Assembly: GCA_008933995.1 (NCBI GenBank) | Contig: WARS01000036.1 | Span: 1,526,419 to 1,590,418, forward strand | Reading direction: 5' to 3' | DNA from: Datnioides undecimradiatus | Taxonomy: Eukaryota > Chordata > Actinopteri > Lobotiformes > Datnioididae | DNA: 64,000 nucleotides | Shown: positions 35,440 through 46,870 of the stretch, piece by piece | Position numbering within the stretch: the stretch's first letter is position 1 | Layout of the letters: the number at the start of each line of letters is the position of its first letter | Program-made: the position numbers and the translations under genes | The notes under the pieces: generated by a model | The model's input: only the letters and a program-made list of their open reading frames with translations | Databases searched by the model: none | Told to the model about the DNA's origin: nothing

Positions 35440-36175
35440 ACTGCTTCTTGGTGTGTTGTGGTCTATTCTAGTCTATTTTAGTCTGCATGATCTCCTATGG
35501 TCCCTTGCCTTATTTTGTCAGGTTTTCTGTGGTCTCTTTTGGTCTTTGAAATGGTCTTCTCTCTTCTGGTCTATTCTAGTCTCTTGCAGTTTCTTATCTG
35601 GTCTTTTGTAATTTTTTCCTTTGTCTTTGTTCTTGTCTCTTCGACTCTCTTACCTGGTTTTCTCTTGTCCCATTAGGCCTCTAACCTTGTTTCCTCAGGT
35701 TTACTTTGGTCTTTTGTGGTCTCTTGTTTTGTCTGGTCCCTTCTACTCTTTAGGCCTGTTAAAGGTCTCTGATGGTGTCTTCTTGTTTCTGGTCTTTACT
35801 GGATCTTGGACTAGTGAGTCTTACCTTGCCTTAAGTCTTATATCTTCAGGTTTTTGATCTGATTTCTTTGTTGGTCTCATCAGGTGTCTGGCCTGGTCTA
35901 TACTCTGGTGTCTTTGGTCTGACATCTGGTATACTGGGTCTATTGCTTTTCCTGGTCTCTTTTGGTACCTTTGACTCTTCTCTAATGTTCTCTGGCTTGG
36001 TCTCTTGTCTGATCTCTTCTCATGTCTGGCTTCATCTGTGCTATGTATTTTTACTTAAGGTATCTTTTGGGGTCTCCAGGCACCATCATCTGGTATCCTC
36101 TGGCCTTTGGTCTGGTGTACTCAGGTCTCTAGAAACCTTGTGTGTTTTGTCATATCTGTAGGTTCTGCTCTGGTC
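35440..36175. repeat. degenerate GGTCT-rich tract (strand-asymmetric minisatellite)
   Basis: For about 730 bp the plus strand is built from irregular repeats of TCTGGTCT, TTTTGGTCTC and CTTGTCTGG type, almost without A-rich runs. Spacing between GGTCT motifs varies, so it is an old diverged array. The open frames in it follow from the composition. Confidence 0.85.
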
Positions 36176-37439
36176 TAGTTGTAATATTTGAGCAAATATT
36201 AGAGAGGGTCACCCATGCTATCTCATGTGAACACAGATGAGTATCATTCTTAATCCAGCTAAAAATAGAACAGTTAAAATACAAATTTACATAGGCTATG
36301 TAAGGATAATCCAGGCCAGATGAACTAGTCTATAGATCACACACAGATTTACTTATTATACTTATTGTTTTGACTAGTTTAGTTTTTTTTCCCTACATAA
36401 ATCATATTCATTTAACCTTGTTTCACTCTGTATCTGTCAGTGGCTCTCTGCCCTTCCAGTGGGGCCTGACCCACAGTTTGAGAAGCACTGTTTTACAGAA
36501 ATGACATTATTTTCATTCAATCATCAGTCTTGTAGGATCATTTGTTAATATTCCCTCCCTGCCTAACAGTATAGTGGGATCATCAAAGAGGAAAAGTGCT
36601 TACTTTATGGACCTCAATTCTGAAACACACTCAGAATTGGTCAAATTTTGTGAAACAGTTCAATAGCTAAAATGGTTTTACTTGTAAAAACAAGTTTCCA
36701 TCTTCTTACTCCATCAGGGGACTCACTACAACCAGTCAAAGCAGTGAGGCAGCTTCAGCATCCAGTCAGCAACAGATGCAACATCAGGAGTCGAATCTTT
36801 GGACCCACCAGACACTGTGCTGTGAAAAACCCAAAGGCATGGTAAATATTTCACAAGTTAAGGTGCTTTATTGTTAGATGCACAAGGAGCATGTTGTACT
36901 GTTCAATAAAAACCTTGCTGCCTTATTTAAAATACATATTTTAAAAATTTAAAAATTAAGTTTATATATACACATATATGTGAATATATAGTATATGTGA
37001 AAAATTCACTCAATTAAACAGAAAAATATATAATTATTGTTACAAAATTTTAAAATTACTGTATGTTGTTCAGCACTAGCACAACTTGTGAAATTGAAAG
37101 ATCATTGACTCTTGAAAATTTTAATGTTTGATCAAAACAAACTTTAGACTACACATTGTAGTAATGCTGAAAAAGTAATATTGCACACAATAACTAATGC
37201 AATAAATTATATAATATGTAATATTGTACATGAATGAGAAGTAATATTGCACGTTAGTAATGTTGCACATGATAATCTAAACGTAATAAATACTCTTTAG
37301 TATCCAAAGGGCTTTACATGTCATTCTTGCAGAAGAGGGAGGAGTTATAAAGTTTGATGGTGTTGTGTGGTGCTCCTCGGTAGTCTCAGTGTGCTACTGC
37401 AGGTGCTGTGGTAAGACTCCACTGTGGTGTGCAGGAGTG

Positions 37440-37965
37440 AGAGGCATTGTCCATGATGCAGAGAATATTCTCCATCATCCTCATCTAACACCTCCACAAA
37501 GACTCCAGGCCCACTCCCAGGACAGATCCGGCTTTCCCGATAAGCTTATTGAGTTTGTTGGCATCAACTGCCTTCACTCTGCTGCCCCAGCACACTACAG
37601 TGTAGAAGATGATGCTGACTACCACTGAATGATAAAACATCTGCTGCATTGTTCTGCAGATGTTGAAAGATCTGAGTCTCCTTACAAAATAAATATAGCT
37701 CTGATCTTTCTTGAACAGTGTATCCGTTTTATAAGTCCAGTCAAGGGTATTAACAGTGCGGGTGCCAAGGTACTTGGTATTTGTACTCCTTGACAACATC
37801 TACTTCTGTTCCCTTGAATCTGACTGGGCTCAGTCTGGTCCTTTGTTTCCCAAAGTCCACCACCAACTCCTTCGTCTTTGTGACACTGAGTTGTAAGTGG
37901 TTTAGTCTGCACCACTCCATGAAGCTGTCCACCACACTCCTGTACTCTTGAAAAAAATGCTTGAC
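37440..37965 (-). mobile_element. decayed LINE fragment (jockey/Rex-like RT, C-terminal part)
   Basis: The minus strand reads VVDSFMEWCRLNHLQLSVTK, TKELVVDFGKQRT and VVKEYKY, then in a second frame FKKDQSYIYFVRRLRSFNIC, MQQMFYHSVVVSIIFYTVVC and NKLNKLIGKAGSVLG. These are the ordered hallmarks of the 3' part of a common fish non-LTR reverse transcriptase. At least one frame change separates the two pieces and the 5' part is absent. Clade assignment is tentative. Confidence 0.85.
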
Positions 37966-38159
37966 ATTATCATACAGAAGGTCCCTTGTTTTGAGAATCA
38001 AGAAAAACCCTGGAGTCAGTTTGTGTTGTGGGGCAATGACTGAAGCAAAATTGTTCTGGAGGCTGAGCCGGAGGGCGACGGTGGAGAGCGAGCCTCTCCG
38101 GAGGGCTGGGCACCGACAGCGAGGGGACACCCTAGGGTCATGAGGAGTCAGGGGAACTA

Positions 38160-38645
38160 TAGATTGTACACTAGGGGCTAAGGATGGAGGTGCTGATGGG
38201 GCACTGGGAGCACAGGCATCACTAGGGGCACTGGGAGCACTTGAAGCACTAGGAACACTTGGGGCACTATGGGCACTAGGAACACTTGGGGCACTAGGAA
38301 CACTAGCGACACTAGTCGGCCAGACCGCTGGCTGGATTGCTCCATGTGATCAAACAGAACTGGTGGGAGGCTAGAAGGCCAAGGACTAGCAGGCCTAACA
38401 CTGGACGGGTGGCTGCTAGCAGGCCGGTCACTGGGAGGCTGGCTGCTAGCAGAGCAGGTGCCAGCAGGCTGGATACTAGAAGACAAGCTGCTAGCTGAAT
38501 GACTGCTAGCAGGCTGGGAGGAGAGCTGCTAGCCATGTTGATGCTAGCAGACCAGACACTATGTTGCAGGGTGCTAGCAGGCCGGACACTGAGAGGAGCG
38601 CTGCTAACAAAGCCAGGGCTAGCACATTGAGAAGCAGGCTGGGGA
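38160..38645. repeat. two adjoining minisatellites (CACTAGGAACACTTGGGG and GCTAGCAGGC types)
   Basis: 38.2-38.33 kb repeats an 18-bp-like unit (GGCACTAGGAACACTTGG with variants); 38.36-38.64 kb repeats GCTAGCAGGCTGG-type units about every 35-40 bp. Copies are imperfect. Confidence 0.85.
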
Positions 38646-38899
38646 ATGCTCGAGCATGGTGGAATTTAGGCTGACTGACTATCGGGTGTTAATAAAATCC
38701 TTCAGCCAGTCAGGTAGGGAACTGTTCCACAGTGGTTTTGCAGCCACCTCCTTTTTTGCAAGCCGAACAGCGGCCTCCTTTATATCAGTATGGGTTCTTC
38801 TTCCACACTTTGTAAATTTCAACCAGTTCTAGATATGAGACATGGAAGTCCTTATCCAAAACCAGGTCTACGGGTCGATTGATGGTTGGTTTATTCTAT

Positions 38900-39110
38900 C
38901 ACGGCTTGGTCACGAGGAGAGAGGAGGACCCAAATGCAGACAGGGACAAAGGGCAAAAGATATTTCAACAGTTTATTTAAGGGCTTAGGCTTACGATTGG
39001 TCAAGGCAGGCAGGGTCGAAATCCAGGTTATCAGTCCAAACATGACATGGTAATCAAAATCCAAAAAAATGCCGAAGAATTTTGGCATCAGCCAGGATAT
39101 TCAGCTAAAG
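38900..39110. repeat. dispersed repeat, same family as 15.88-16.27 kb
   Basis: AACAGTTTATTTAAGGGCTT, then CAAGGCAGGCAGGGTCGAAA and CAGTCCAAACATGACATGG, parallel to the 15.9-kb copy. No coding capacity seen. Confidence 0.45.
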
Positions 39111-39289
39111 CGTGATTTGACATGCTTTGTGAAATGGCCTCGTTATATTCGCCTGCAGAGGCAGCACTCCATCCTGTCCTCCTGCAAACTGCACTGCTTT
39201 CTTGGAGGCCGATCAGCTGATCCCAATGGAGCTCTGGTGCGCCTTCGACTTTTATAAGCAGCACTAAGTAGTCAAGCTTTGTTTTTACT

Positions 39290-39860
39290 TTGACATCAAT
39301 TATATGTCTTGTAAGCAGAATGCTGTGGCTGATACCCTGCGTTTTTCTGGCTGAACCTTGACAAAGATGAGATGATGGTTGTCATTGTCAGCAATGTTTT
39401 TGTCAGTTAACAGTTGAGCATAAGGGATGGGCTCCCCTGGATAACTTCAGCAAGGCCACTGGAGCTGGTCTGTATTGACTTTTGGTTAGCTGAAGACTCC
39501 AGTAACTTATCTATCAATGGGTGGCTATAACTAGTTATAACTGGTAATAACTGACCATTTTACAAGGATGGTTCAGGCATTTCCATGTAAAAACCAGGCA
39601 GCTAAACAGGTAGCAAGGGTTCTCTAGGACCAGTACTTCTGTGTCTTTGACTACCCAGAGATGATCCTCATTGGCCAAGGTACCAATTTTAAGTGTCAGT
39701 TATTAAGTAAGCTTCTCAGAGTTTCAGGTGTTAGGAAAGCACACATAATCCCTTATCATCCAACAGGAAATGGGACTGTGGAACAGTTCAGTAGGGACTT
39801 GGGTTTCATGAACTATTGCCCTCTTTAAAGAAAGATAATTTGCCATACACAAACAGACCA
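39290..39860 (+). mobile_element. Ty3/gypsy-type LTR retrotransposon fossil, integrase region
   Basis: Plus-strand sequence resembles the end of RNase H and the integrase core of a Ty3/gypsy element, including the typical IIPYHPTGNGTVEQF segment. No LTRs or target duplication recognised around it. Broken in many places and clearly old. Confidence 0.75.
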
Positions 39861-39954
39861 GGACATGATCACTGGACAGGAGAAGGTAATCCACAGAAAT
39901 CTACTGATACTGGCCATTTTTTCCCTGTAAGGGACACCTTTGAAATGTCTGACC

Positions 39955-40715
39955 CTGCCTCCTGTCAGGCCCAGACTCAAAACAGGACTCAGGAGCAGAG
40001 ACAAGTGACAGCCAAAGCAGAATTTATTGACGTGACTCAAAATCTCTTGACTGAGTGACAAATAGAGCAGGGCTATGAAAATTATTCTATAGAAAGCTTC
40101 CCCAGGGGAAGCCGTGAGGCTATCTATGGCTACAATATCTATGGGTAAGAGATTAAAGCTATGAAACAAAAACGAACAAAAAAATCACTCCAAAAGGAGG
40201 AAAAAAACTCTCTAACTTACGAAATCGAAAGAACAACAGAAAAAGCTCCAACAGGAGGATAAAACCTAGCATTAACAAAAGAACAAAATAAACTTCTCTA
40301 CGACTATCGCAATTGAAAACAAAATCACTCACTTAAGGAGGGAAAAAAGCAAATGACTCTAATTCTAATCTATCAAGAAAACAAACTCTGATCTATGAAA
40401 ATTACAAACAAAAATCACTCTTTTAAGAGGCTTGGAAACACAATTGAGTATACACGAGGCAATTCTTAGCTGTGGCATGAACTATGAGAACGGGCTGGGG
40501 TGATCGACAAACGAAACACTCTGGCACGGGACAAAGGGAAACGCAGACTATTTAACACATGAGGGTAATGAGGCACAGGTGGACACAATTGGGAATCAGG
40601 GAAGACAATCAGACAGGTGGCACATGAGGAAGGGCAAGTGACCTGAAATGAGAGGAGAGTTACTTTTCAAAATAAAACAGGAAATGACAAGACAAAAACC
40701 AAGACGAGACAAACC
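39955..40715. repeat. dispersed repeat, unclassified, same family as 15.88-16.27 kb
   Basis: Opens with TCAGGCCCAGACTCAAAACA and AAGCAGAATTTATTGA, has a purine-rich body with recurring 'ctcaagaaggaggaaaaaa'-like stretches, and ends with AATAAAACAGGAAATGAC. No protein read. Confidence 0.5.
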
Positions 40716-43008
40716 TCACCGCAGTGTGACACCTCCATGATGCCTGTTAAAGAATCTTCAGCTTCAGGGTCTGAAGACATCAGGAAGGATGAGAGGCCTT
40801 GTTTGAGAAATAGAGTAAAGAGATAGTGAAAGCCTTGCAACTTGAAGGCACAGGTAAAATGGACAGAGAAAAAGGACAGATCCTCCTGGCTGGAGACTTT
40901 GGACATTGAGAGGAGAACCATATAATAGAGCTTTCAGAGCTTTCTGCATCAAGTCTGTCAGAGATCAATGTTACTGAAGTAACTAGCATGGCCTCTGACC
41001 CTCAAGATGTCTCAGTTTCTCCTGAGCACCACATTAAAAAACAGTCTATGACTTATGACTCTGCACCTGTGACTACTGTTGTTGTTCCAGCAGGCACGAG
41101 GTAGCTACATTCTACTCACATACAATTACACAGACAGATGCACACAGACAGATGCACAGTGTGCATATTGTCTGTCTGACATATATATACATACATACAC
41201 ACATACACACAGAATACCGCATGGAACAGAAACTTGATATTTGAATTGAAAGAAAATGGAATACAGGCTACATGTAACCAGAGTGAAACTAAATGGTTAT
41301 TGAACTGTCCTCCCTGTGTTGTTCTTGATTGTGTAATGCAGACAGTCGGCTAAACTCCATTTAAAAACGTGACAGGACAGGAAGTATTCGTCTGTAAATT
41401 GATCTTTAATTCCCCCGTTGCATCACAACGTCAATAACTTGAGTGAAACTACAAGAAAAGAAAAACAAATTACTGTTTTTAAAAAATAATTAAATCCTAA
41501 CCTACTAATCTTAGTATATTTAATATATCATCACAAATTGAACATACTTTAAATGTACTTTAAAGATAACATATGTTTGTAAATAACACTTTAATCAAAG
41601 AAAAAACAGGTTCACTCACAGGCATTGATTGTCTAAGCGTAGCAGTTGATCTAGTAGTGGTGGCAAAGAGGGAGCAAATGGATTTGAGACCTTTATATAC
41701 CATGTCCTATTTCCTCTCCTGAACTTCCTGTTTCCTCTTGCTTCACACCTATATAATAAAATCCTATAGGTGGCATGATTTCTACCAGGTTCCAAGACAG
41801 ACAGAACAGTTATCACAATCAGACTAGTTGCTCACACTATTTTATCAACTTATGTTTATCAGCATGTATTCCAATTGAAATGATGAATGAAATGATTAAA
41901 TTAAAGTATTGTAAGATTTTTGCAAGATAGGAATAATGAGTTATACAGTAATTTATCTAAATGGGGCTCCTACAGGCCGTTCAGATTCAGTGATTTACAT
42001 AGGCCGTTCTCCTCTGAAGTTTGCTGTTTCCAGCGGTAAGCTAGCAGTGTGTTGCGATGTCGTCGGTCAGAGTAACTATAGTGTACAGTCACGGGCTGTT
42101 CGTCGGGAGCAGTAGCCATGTTGGATACTGGTCCTGCACCGCTCTGCACCCTCCCCCTCCATACGTCTTTCAGGCAGCCAATCAGCGTAGTGCCTCATTA
42201 TCATCATCAGGTGCTTCTGGTTTTCACTCCAGTGTGATGAGCCTGTGGACTCCAGTGATACAGCACTGTTTTCATATGGATGCTGTTTGCACAAAATGAA
42301 CATACATGTGTATGTTATTTGGTTTTTCGATACAGTATTGTTCTATTTGATCATTTTTGAAATACTAAAAATCTTAAAATATTTAGGAATACAACATGCA
42401 CATGCTTATGAGTTTAAGTTATTATACACAATATGTGTACTGTGTTAACATTTTTGAATGTGTTATATGCAAAACAAGCATATTCACTATATGGAAATTA
42501 GCTATGTGAATAAATGTTACTAAACATGAGTAGTTCTCTGGCACTTTCATTGTGAAAAAGTAGCTCGCAGAGGATAAAAGGTTGGAGACCCCAGCTTTAG
42601 ATAATACAGGCTTAGTTGTGTAACCTAAAAAATAGTTGTTTCTCCGAAGATAATAATAATAATCAAATAATGAAAGGCCCAACACTGCTGTCGTGAATGT
42701 CCATATACATCTCGTTGATACATAGTTGCCTATAAAAGGGCAGCTGTGGAGTATCAAAGTTTCACATAATTAACCCAAAATTGCAGATATGAAGTTTGCT
42801 GGTTGCGTGAGGCCAAAGTAAAACTGAAAGCATATTCACGGGAAGGTAAGATGGATGCTCACTGCATTGCATTCACAAATTGTAACAGGATGCTGATATA
42901 GGTTTTGAACATAGATCATAGAGCATGGTGCCAGCATGTACCTTGAAACATGAACCTTGGAAATCTTGAAGAGAGCCTGTCTCAAGGTGTTTTGATTGGT
43001 TTGGGGAG

Positions 43009-43095
43009 AGACAGAGAGAAAGACAGACTGACAGATAGACAGCCATACAGACAGATGAATAAATAGGCAGACAAACTGATAGATGGACAGACATA
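43009..43095. repeat. degenerate CAGA/GATA tetranucleotide repeats
   Basis: Irregular runs of CAGA, GACA and GATA. Confidence 0.8.
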
Positions 43096-43799
43096 GCACT
43101 CAGCAGCACAGTGCAAGCTGTACATAAGGGTGTGGTGACAGATCAAGGGATAGTAATAGTAATAGTAGTCTTGATAATAATATCAGCAACAGATCAAGAC
43201 TAGTCTAGGTTTATAGCACCAAACTAGGGGATGGGTCAGGGCTCACCTGAGTCAGCCCTATTTTTTATTTCCATTTGCTAATGTTTATCTTAACTTTGTT
43301 TAGCATTAGTATTGTGACTTTGGAACAAAAACAAGAAGGCTACAAGTAATAGTATCGTTGTGTGTGTGGACTATGTGAGTATCCAACTGGATGCCAAGTT
43401 GTGCAACCTGGATACCAAGTAGTAGAATGAAATTTAATTTATTTCCCTAAGTAACCAAGAACATTAATGATAATGATACACTTACATAGTATCTACACAA
43501 TTTTAAGGGCAAAGACTAAGATTTGACATGATAATGTAAGTTTTACCATATCGCAGAGACAGGGGGGTAAGGTGTAGAGATCAAGAGTGATGTGGTCTGA
43601 GGAAGGCCTGCAATAGGAGGGCAAGCAGGCTGTCAAGTGGAGGAGGCGGTGGAGACTGATAGATGACTTGCTGAATGAACAATGGCCGCCAGGTGGTGTG
43701 ATGAGGCAGGTAGAACATACTGTACCTCATAACGTGCTAAAAAACAGTCCCTTATTCACAGATTTCAGATGATTCACAGACCTAAGATACTTACTCAGA

Positions 43800-44640
43800 T
43801 AATTACATTCCTGTGATCTCTCCACATCTCTCTCTCCAATCTTTCTCCGGAGATGAAGAATCCCAGGAAGTAGCTTGAGAGGACAAGGGAGGAGGGTACC
43901 TGTTCCTCACTGTGATGTCGTTAAGATTCCTGTAGTTAATACATGGATGAAAGGTCTTGTGCTTCTCCACAAAGAAGATTCCAGCTCTATCAGGAGAGGA
44001 AGAGGGCTTGATTATTTCTGCAGCAAGAGATTCCTCCAAACACTCTTTCATAGCTTGAGTCTCAGGGGCGGAGTCTGCCCTTGGTAGGGGAGGTTCCAAG
44101 GACCAGGTCGATGGCACAGTCCTGGGTGCGATGAGGAAGTAGTGATGAAGCTTGAAGCTTACTGAAATGGTGGACCACCAGCTCCACTCTGTGGTCACCT
44201 AGGCCTAGGCTTGGCCCCTTACTTTTAGGTAGTCATCCAGAGAGGAGTTAAACAGCGTGTTTTGATTGCAATCAAGCACAGTGGCCAAAGTACAGAACTA
44301 GATGGTGTATTTCTGCCTTACCTTGGTAAAGCCTCATCAGGGCATGGGCTGCTTATGAACCAGGAAGAGTGTGCTGTGAATGCTGTGGCAAAGAGTGACA
44401 AAGAGTTGCAAATAGGGGATCCTGGCTGCATTCCGTGGTTTTCCAAGCCTTGGTATGGCCTGTCTGATGGGATGATGTAGGCTATCTGGGCTCTATCAGT
44501 GGCAAAAACAACAGCCTGAAGATCGAAGTGGAGGTTGCATTGCCTGAGGTCGGCAGAGCAGTCACCTGAATCACAGGAGAAACTGGCAGGTCTAGAGAGG
44601 CTCAGAAGAGATGAAGCCAAATCTTGCACCGTGGGAGGAT
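43800..44640 (-). mobile_element. Ty3/gypsy-type LTR retrotransposon fossil, gag to early pol, minus strand
   Basis: The minus strand carries a piece of the start of a gypsy-type reverse transcriptase ([20 protein letters not shown], then [17 protein letters not shown]) at 43.8-44.2 kb. A gag-like stretch at 44.27-44.63 kb is similar to one at 54.24-54.6 kb. Fragmentary and old; no LTRs recognised. Confidence 0.8.
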
Positions 44641-44690
44641 TTTCTGAACTTGAGCCTGCCAGTCAGGAGGTATTTGACATTATCACTGTC

Positions 44691-44824
44691 CCATCACCAT
44701 TATAATAAGGCCTACATAACAAACTGGAGTCATAGAGTTGAGAAAGATGTCAGCAAGCCATCACCATTATAATAAGGCCTACATAACAAACTGGAGTTAT
44801 AGAGTTGAGAAAGATGTCAGCAAG
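44691..44824. repeat. 67-bp tandem duplication
   Basis: Two adjacent copies (44691-44757 and 44758-44824), starting CCATCACCATTATAATAAGG and ending AAGATGTCAGCAAG, differ at one base, so the duplication is recent or homogenised. Confidence 0.95.
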
Positions 44825-45303
44825 CCAGGTAAGGTCAGTGAGACACCAGAGGAAGGTTGTATGTATTATGTAGTATCCAGTGTTGGAGTGGAGCTTATAC
44901 ATCTAATTAAAATTAACAAGTCAGGATGTCTCACCTCCTCCTGCTTTAATTTTGACCAATTATTTTTTTAATGTGCCTTTCACTTTATAATATGGAGTGG
45001 ATCTAATGCACCTATAGTCTTGCTCCCCAGACAATGAGCCATTTAGATTTTAATGACCTGAAATTTAAAAATCTTTAGATTGTTTTTAAACTATTGCTTT
45101 ACCAGCATTCTAACAAAGTGTTTTGTCCTAGACTTTCATTTTATGACCTCTGCAGCCTCTAGGGGACACCAGCACAACAGTACAAGACTGATTATCTGGT
45201 CGTGCCACTTGTTTGGAGATGTATTGTTACTCTCATTTTCAGGAACGTTATGCCATCAACATAATGTTATCATTCTGATAGCATAATACCTCTCTTCCCT
45301 CAA

Positions 45304-45391
45304 CACACACACACACACACACACACATACACACACGCATGTACACACACACAAAGAGAGAGAGAGTGAGAGAGAGAGAGAGAGAGAGACA
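45304..45391. repeat. (CA)n plus (GA)n microsatellites upstream of pde1a 5' UTR
   Basis: CA array (45304-45328), a mixed ACACGCATG stretch, then GA array (about 45353-45389). Lies about 300 bp before the probable pde1a non-coding exon. Confidence 0.9.
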
Positions 45392-45659
45392 GGCTCAGTT
45401 TCTCTTTTGCACAGCAAGCACATAGCTCAGTACTGTTTGCACACTCTGTTGCTCTCCAATCTCTCAGTTGCAGCTGATGAGTAAGAGGAGGACAGATTTA
45501 GATGACTGTTTGCTGTTTTCAGATGAACAGAGTGTAAAGTTATGTGTATTTGAAACTGGGAGGGGATGAAGAGGAGGAAAAGGAGGAGGGCGGACTGTCG
45601 ACAGGAGGATTCCATCATTCTTAGCAACGGTTACTGAGTTTCCACGGAAACGCTCAGCG

Positions 45660-45848
45660 ATGGTCTCTGCTTTTCCTTTGTCCTCCTCTATCAACCCCCC
45701 CCCCGCCACTCTCTCTTTCTCTCCATCCTGGCTTTATTGCTGGTCGACTTCCTCTTCGTGTTGCTACAGCAATACTCTGGGACATTCAGCTGGAAAATTT
45801 TGCAGCCGCAGTGCTGGAGCGCAGACCTCAACTGTTAGCTGTAAACTG
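45660..45848 (+). promoter_or_regulatory. pde1a: probable 5' UTR exon of pde1a (3' edge)
   Basis: Sequence ending GTAAACTG|GTAAGAAGG gives a good donor, and 357 bp further on is the acceptor of the Glu/Gln-rich exon. Joining them puts a stop before any upstream frame can enter the coding exon, so this would be untranslated leader with a small upstream ORF beginning ATGGTCTCTGC at 45660. The 5' edge is not known. Confidence 0.4.
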
Positions 45849-46205
45849 GTAAGAAGGAAGTCATTAGCTTATCACCTCGTGCACTTGTTGGTGTTTAGCC
45901 AACTAAAAGATTTAGTAAGTCTGTTCCTGATTTTCAACCTTTTAACTTTTAGTACATTTTGTTTTGTGACTTTTACCTATTGGCTTCCCTGACGAATCCA
46001 ATCAAAGATGGCCTGGCTGTGACATCACAGGAAGTTGGATGTTAGACAGTACATTGAAAAAGAAAACGCTCTCCGCAGTGATCAGTCTCAATGTTTTCAT
46101 GATTTCAGTCTGAGAGACATCCATATACTTCACAGAGACCCAACTCTGCTCTGTGAATACTTATACAAACTCTAGAAAAATTCACCTCCTCTTCTCCTCC
46201 TTTAA

Positions 46206-46870
46206 GCTGAGATGAACGAAGAGGTGGAGGAGTCACAGCTGCCTGAGGAGGTGATGGATGCTGATGAGCAGGAGCAAGAAAAGGTGCAGCGAAAGGAAGG
46301 ACAACAGCTGGAGGAAGTGCAGCAACAGGAGCTACAGCTGGTGGAGGATGTACAGCATCAGAATGGAGAACAGGAAAAGATGAAGAACATAGGTCAAGAG
46401 GAGGTAGGGTTTGCAGGGGTGCAGCAGGTGATAAAGGAGCTACAAAAAGAACAAGAGCAGCAGGTGGAATTGTGGCAACAGGAGGAAGAACAGCAGGAGG
46501 GGGAGATCCAGCATGAAGAGGTGGTGCAACATGAAGTAGAAGTGCAACAGGAGCAGAAGGAGGTGCATCACATTGAGAAGGTGCAGCAGGAGGAGGTACA
46601 AATTCAGGAGGTGGGACAGGAGGAGGACATGCAACAGGAGAAGGTGCAGCAGATTGAGGAGGTGCAGCAGACTGTGAAGGAGGAGCTGCAACTGGATGTG
46701 GTGCAGACTGAGGAGATGTCATGGACTAAGGAACAGCACACAGCAATGCAGCAGCAGACTACACAGGTGGTGCAGATTGAGGCGGTACAGCAGACTGTGG
46801 AGGTGCAGGATTTTGATGATGAGTTGGAACAGAACCACAACAATCAGGTCCTGATTCGACTGAGAGGAAT
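46206..46870 (+). CDS. pde1a: pde1a exon with a Glu/Gln/Val-rich N-terminal extension
   Basis: Acceptor CTCCTCCTTTAAG, ATG at 46212, donor GGAAT|GTGAGT. It codes 219 residues plus two bases. It opens [20 protein letters not shown], continues as irregular [26 protein letters not shown]-type repeats (acidic, coiled-coil-like, no Cys or Pro after the first residues), and ends [11 protein letters not shown]. That last segment matches WLRLRGL in human PDE1C, and the next exon gives QKYKSTSQR (human RKYKKTSQR), so the splice is convincing. Mammalian PDE1 proteins have only about 30 residues before this point. The start could instead be upstream (see 34442). Confidence 0.85.

Larger units (their letters stand above)
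34530..46205 (+). other. repeat-rich region between dusp19 and the main pde1a exons
   Basis: No host exon is certain here. In order: (AAC)n at 34794-34818; a GGTCT-rich tract (35.44-36.17 kb); a LINE fossil (37.44-37.96 kb); CACTAGG and GCTAGC minisatellites (38.16-38.64 kb); dispersed repeats and a Ty3/gypsy piece (38.9-40.7 kb); CAGA-like repeats (about 43.01-43.09 kb); another Ty3/gypsy piece (43.8-44.64 kb); a 67-bp duplication; CA and GA arrays; and a probable pde1a 5' UTR exon ending at 45848. 41.1-42.9 kb shows nothing I can name with confidence. Confidence 0.65.

Noticed and set aside
35621-36161. Plus-strand open frames of 78 and 97 codons
   Set aside because: They follow from the GGTCT-rich composition, which lacks A-containing stop codons. 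Leu/Ser/Val-only content and no start or splice logic.
36716-36839. Exon-like block (acceptor ATCAG, 40 open codons, donor CATG|GTAAAT)
   Set aside because: No peptide match, phase partner or conservation evidence; could be chance or part of an unknown repeat.
40910-41103. About 60 open codons, ELSELSASSLSEINVTEVTS onward
   Set aside because: Plausible codon use but no start, splice partner or known family. Lies beside dispersed repeats and may be fossil transposon coding.
46105-46722. 205-residue Pro/Ala-rich open frame on the minus strand
   Set aside because: It is the complement of the Glu/Gln-rich pde1a exon; GAG/CAG repeats read backward give CTC/CTG and Pro/Ala-rich frames. No splice signals or family match.
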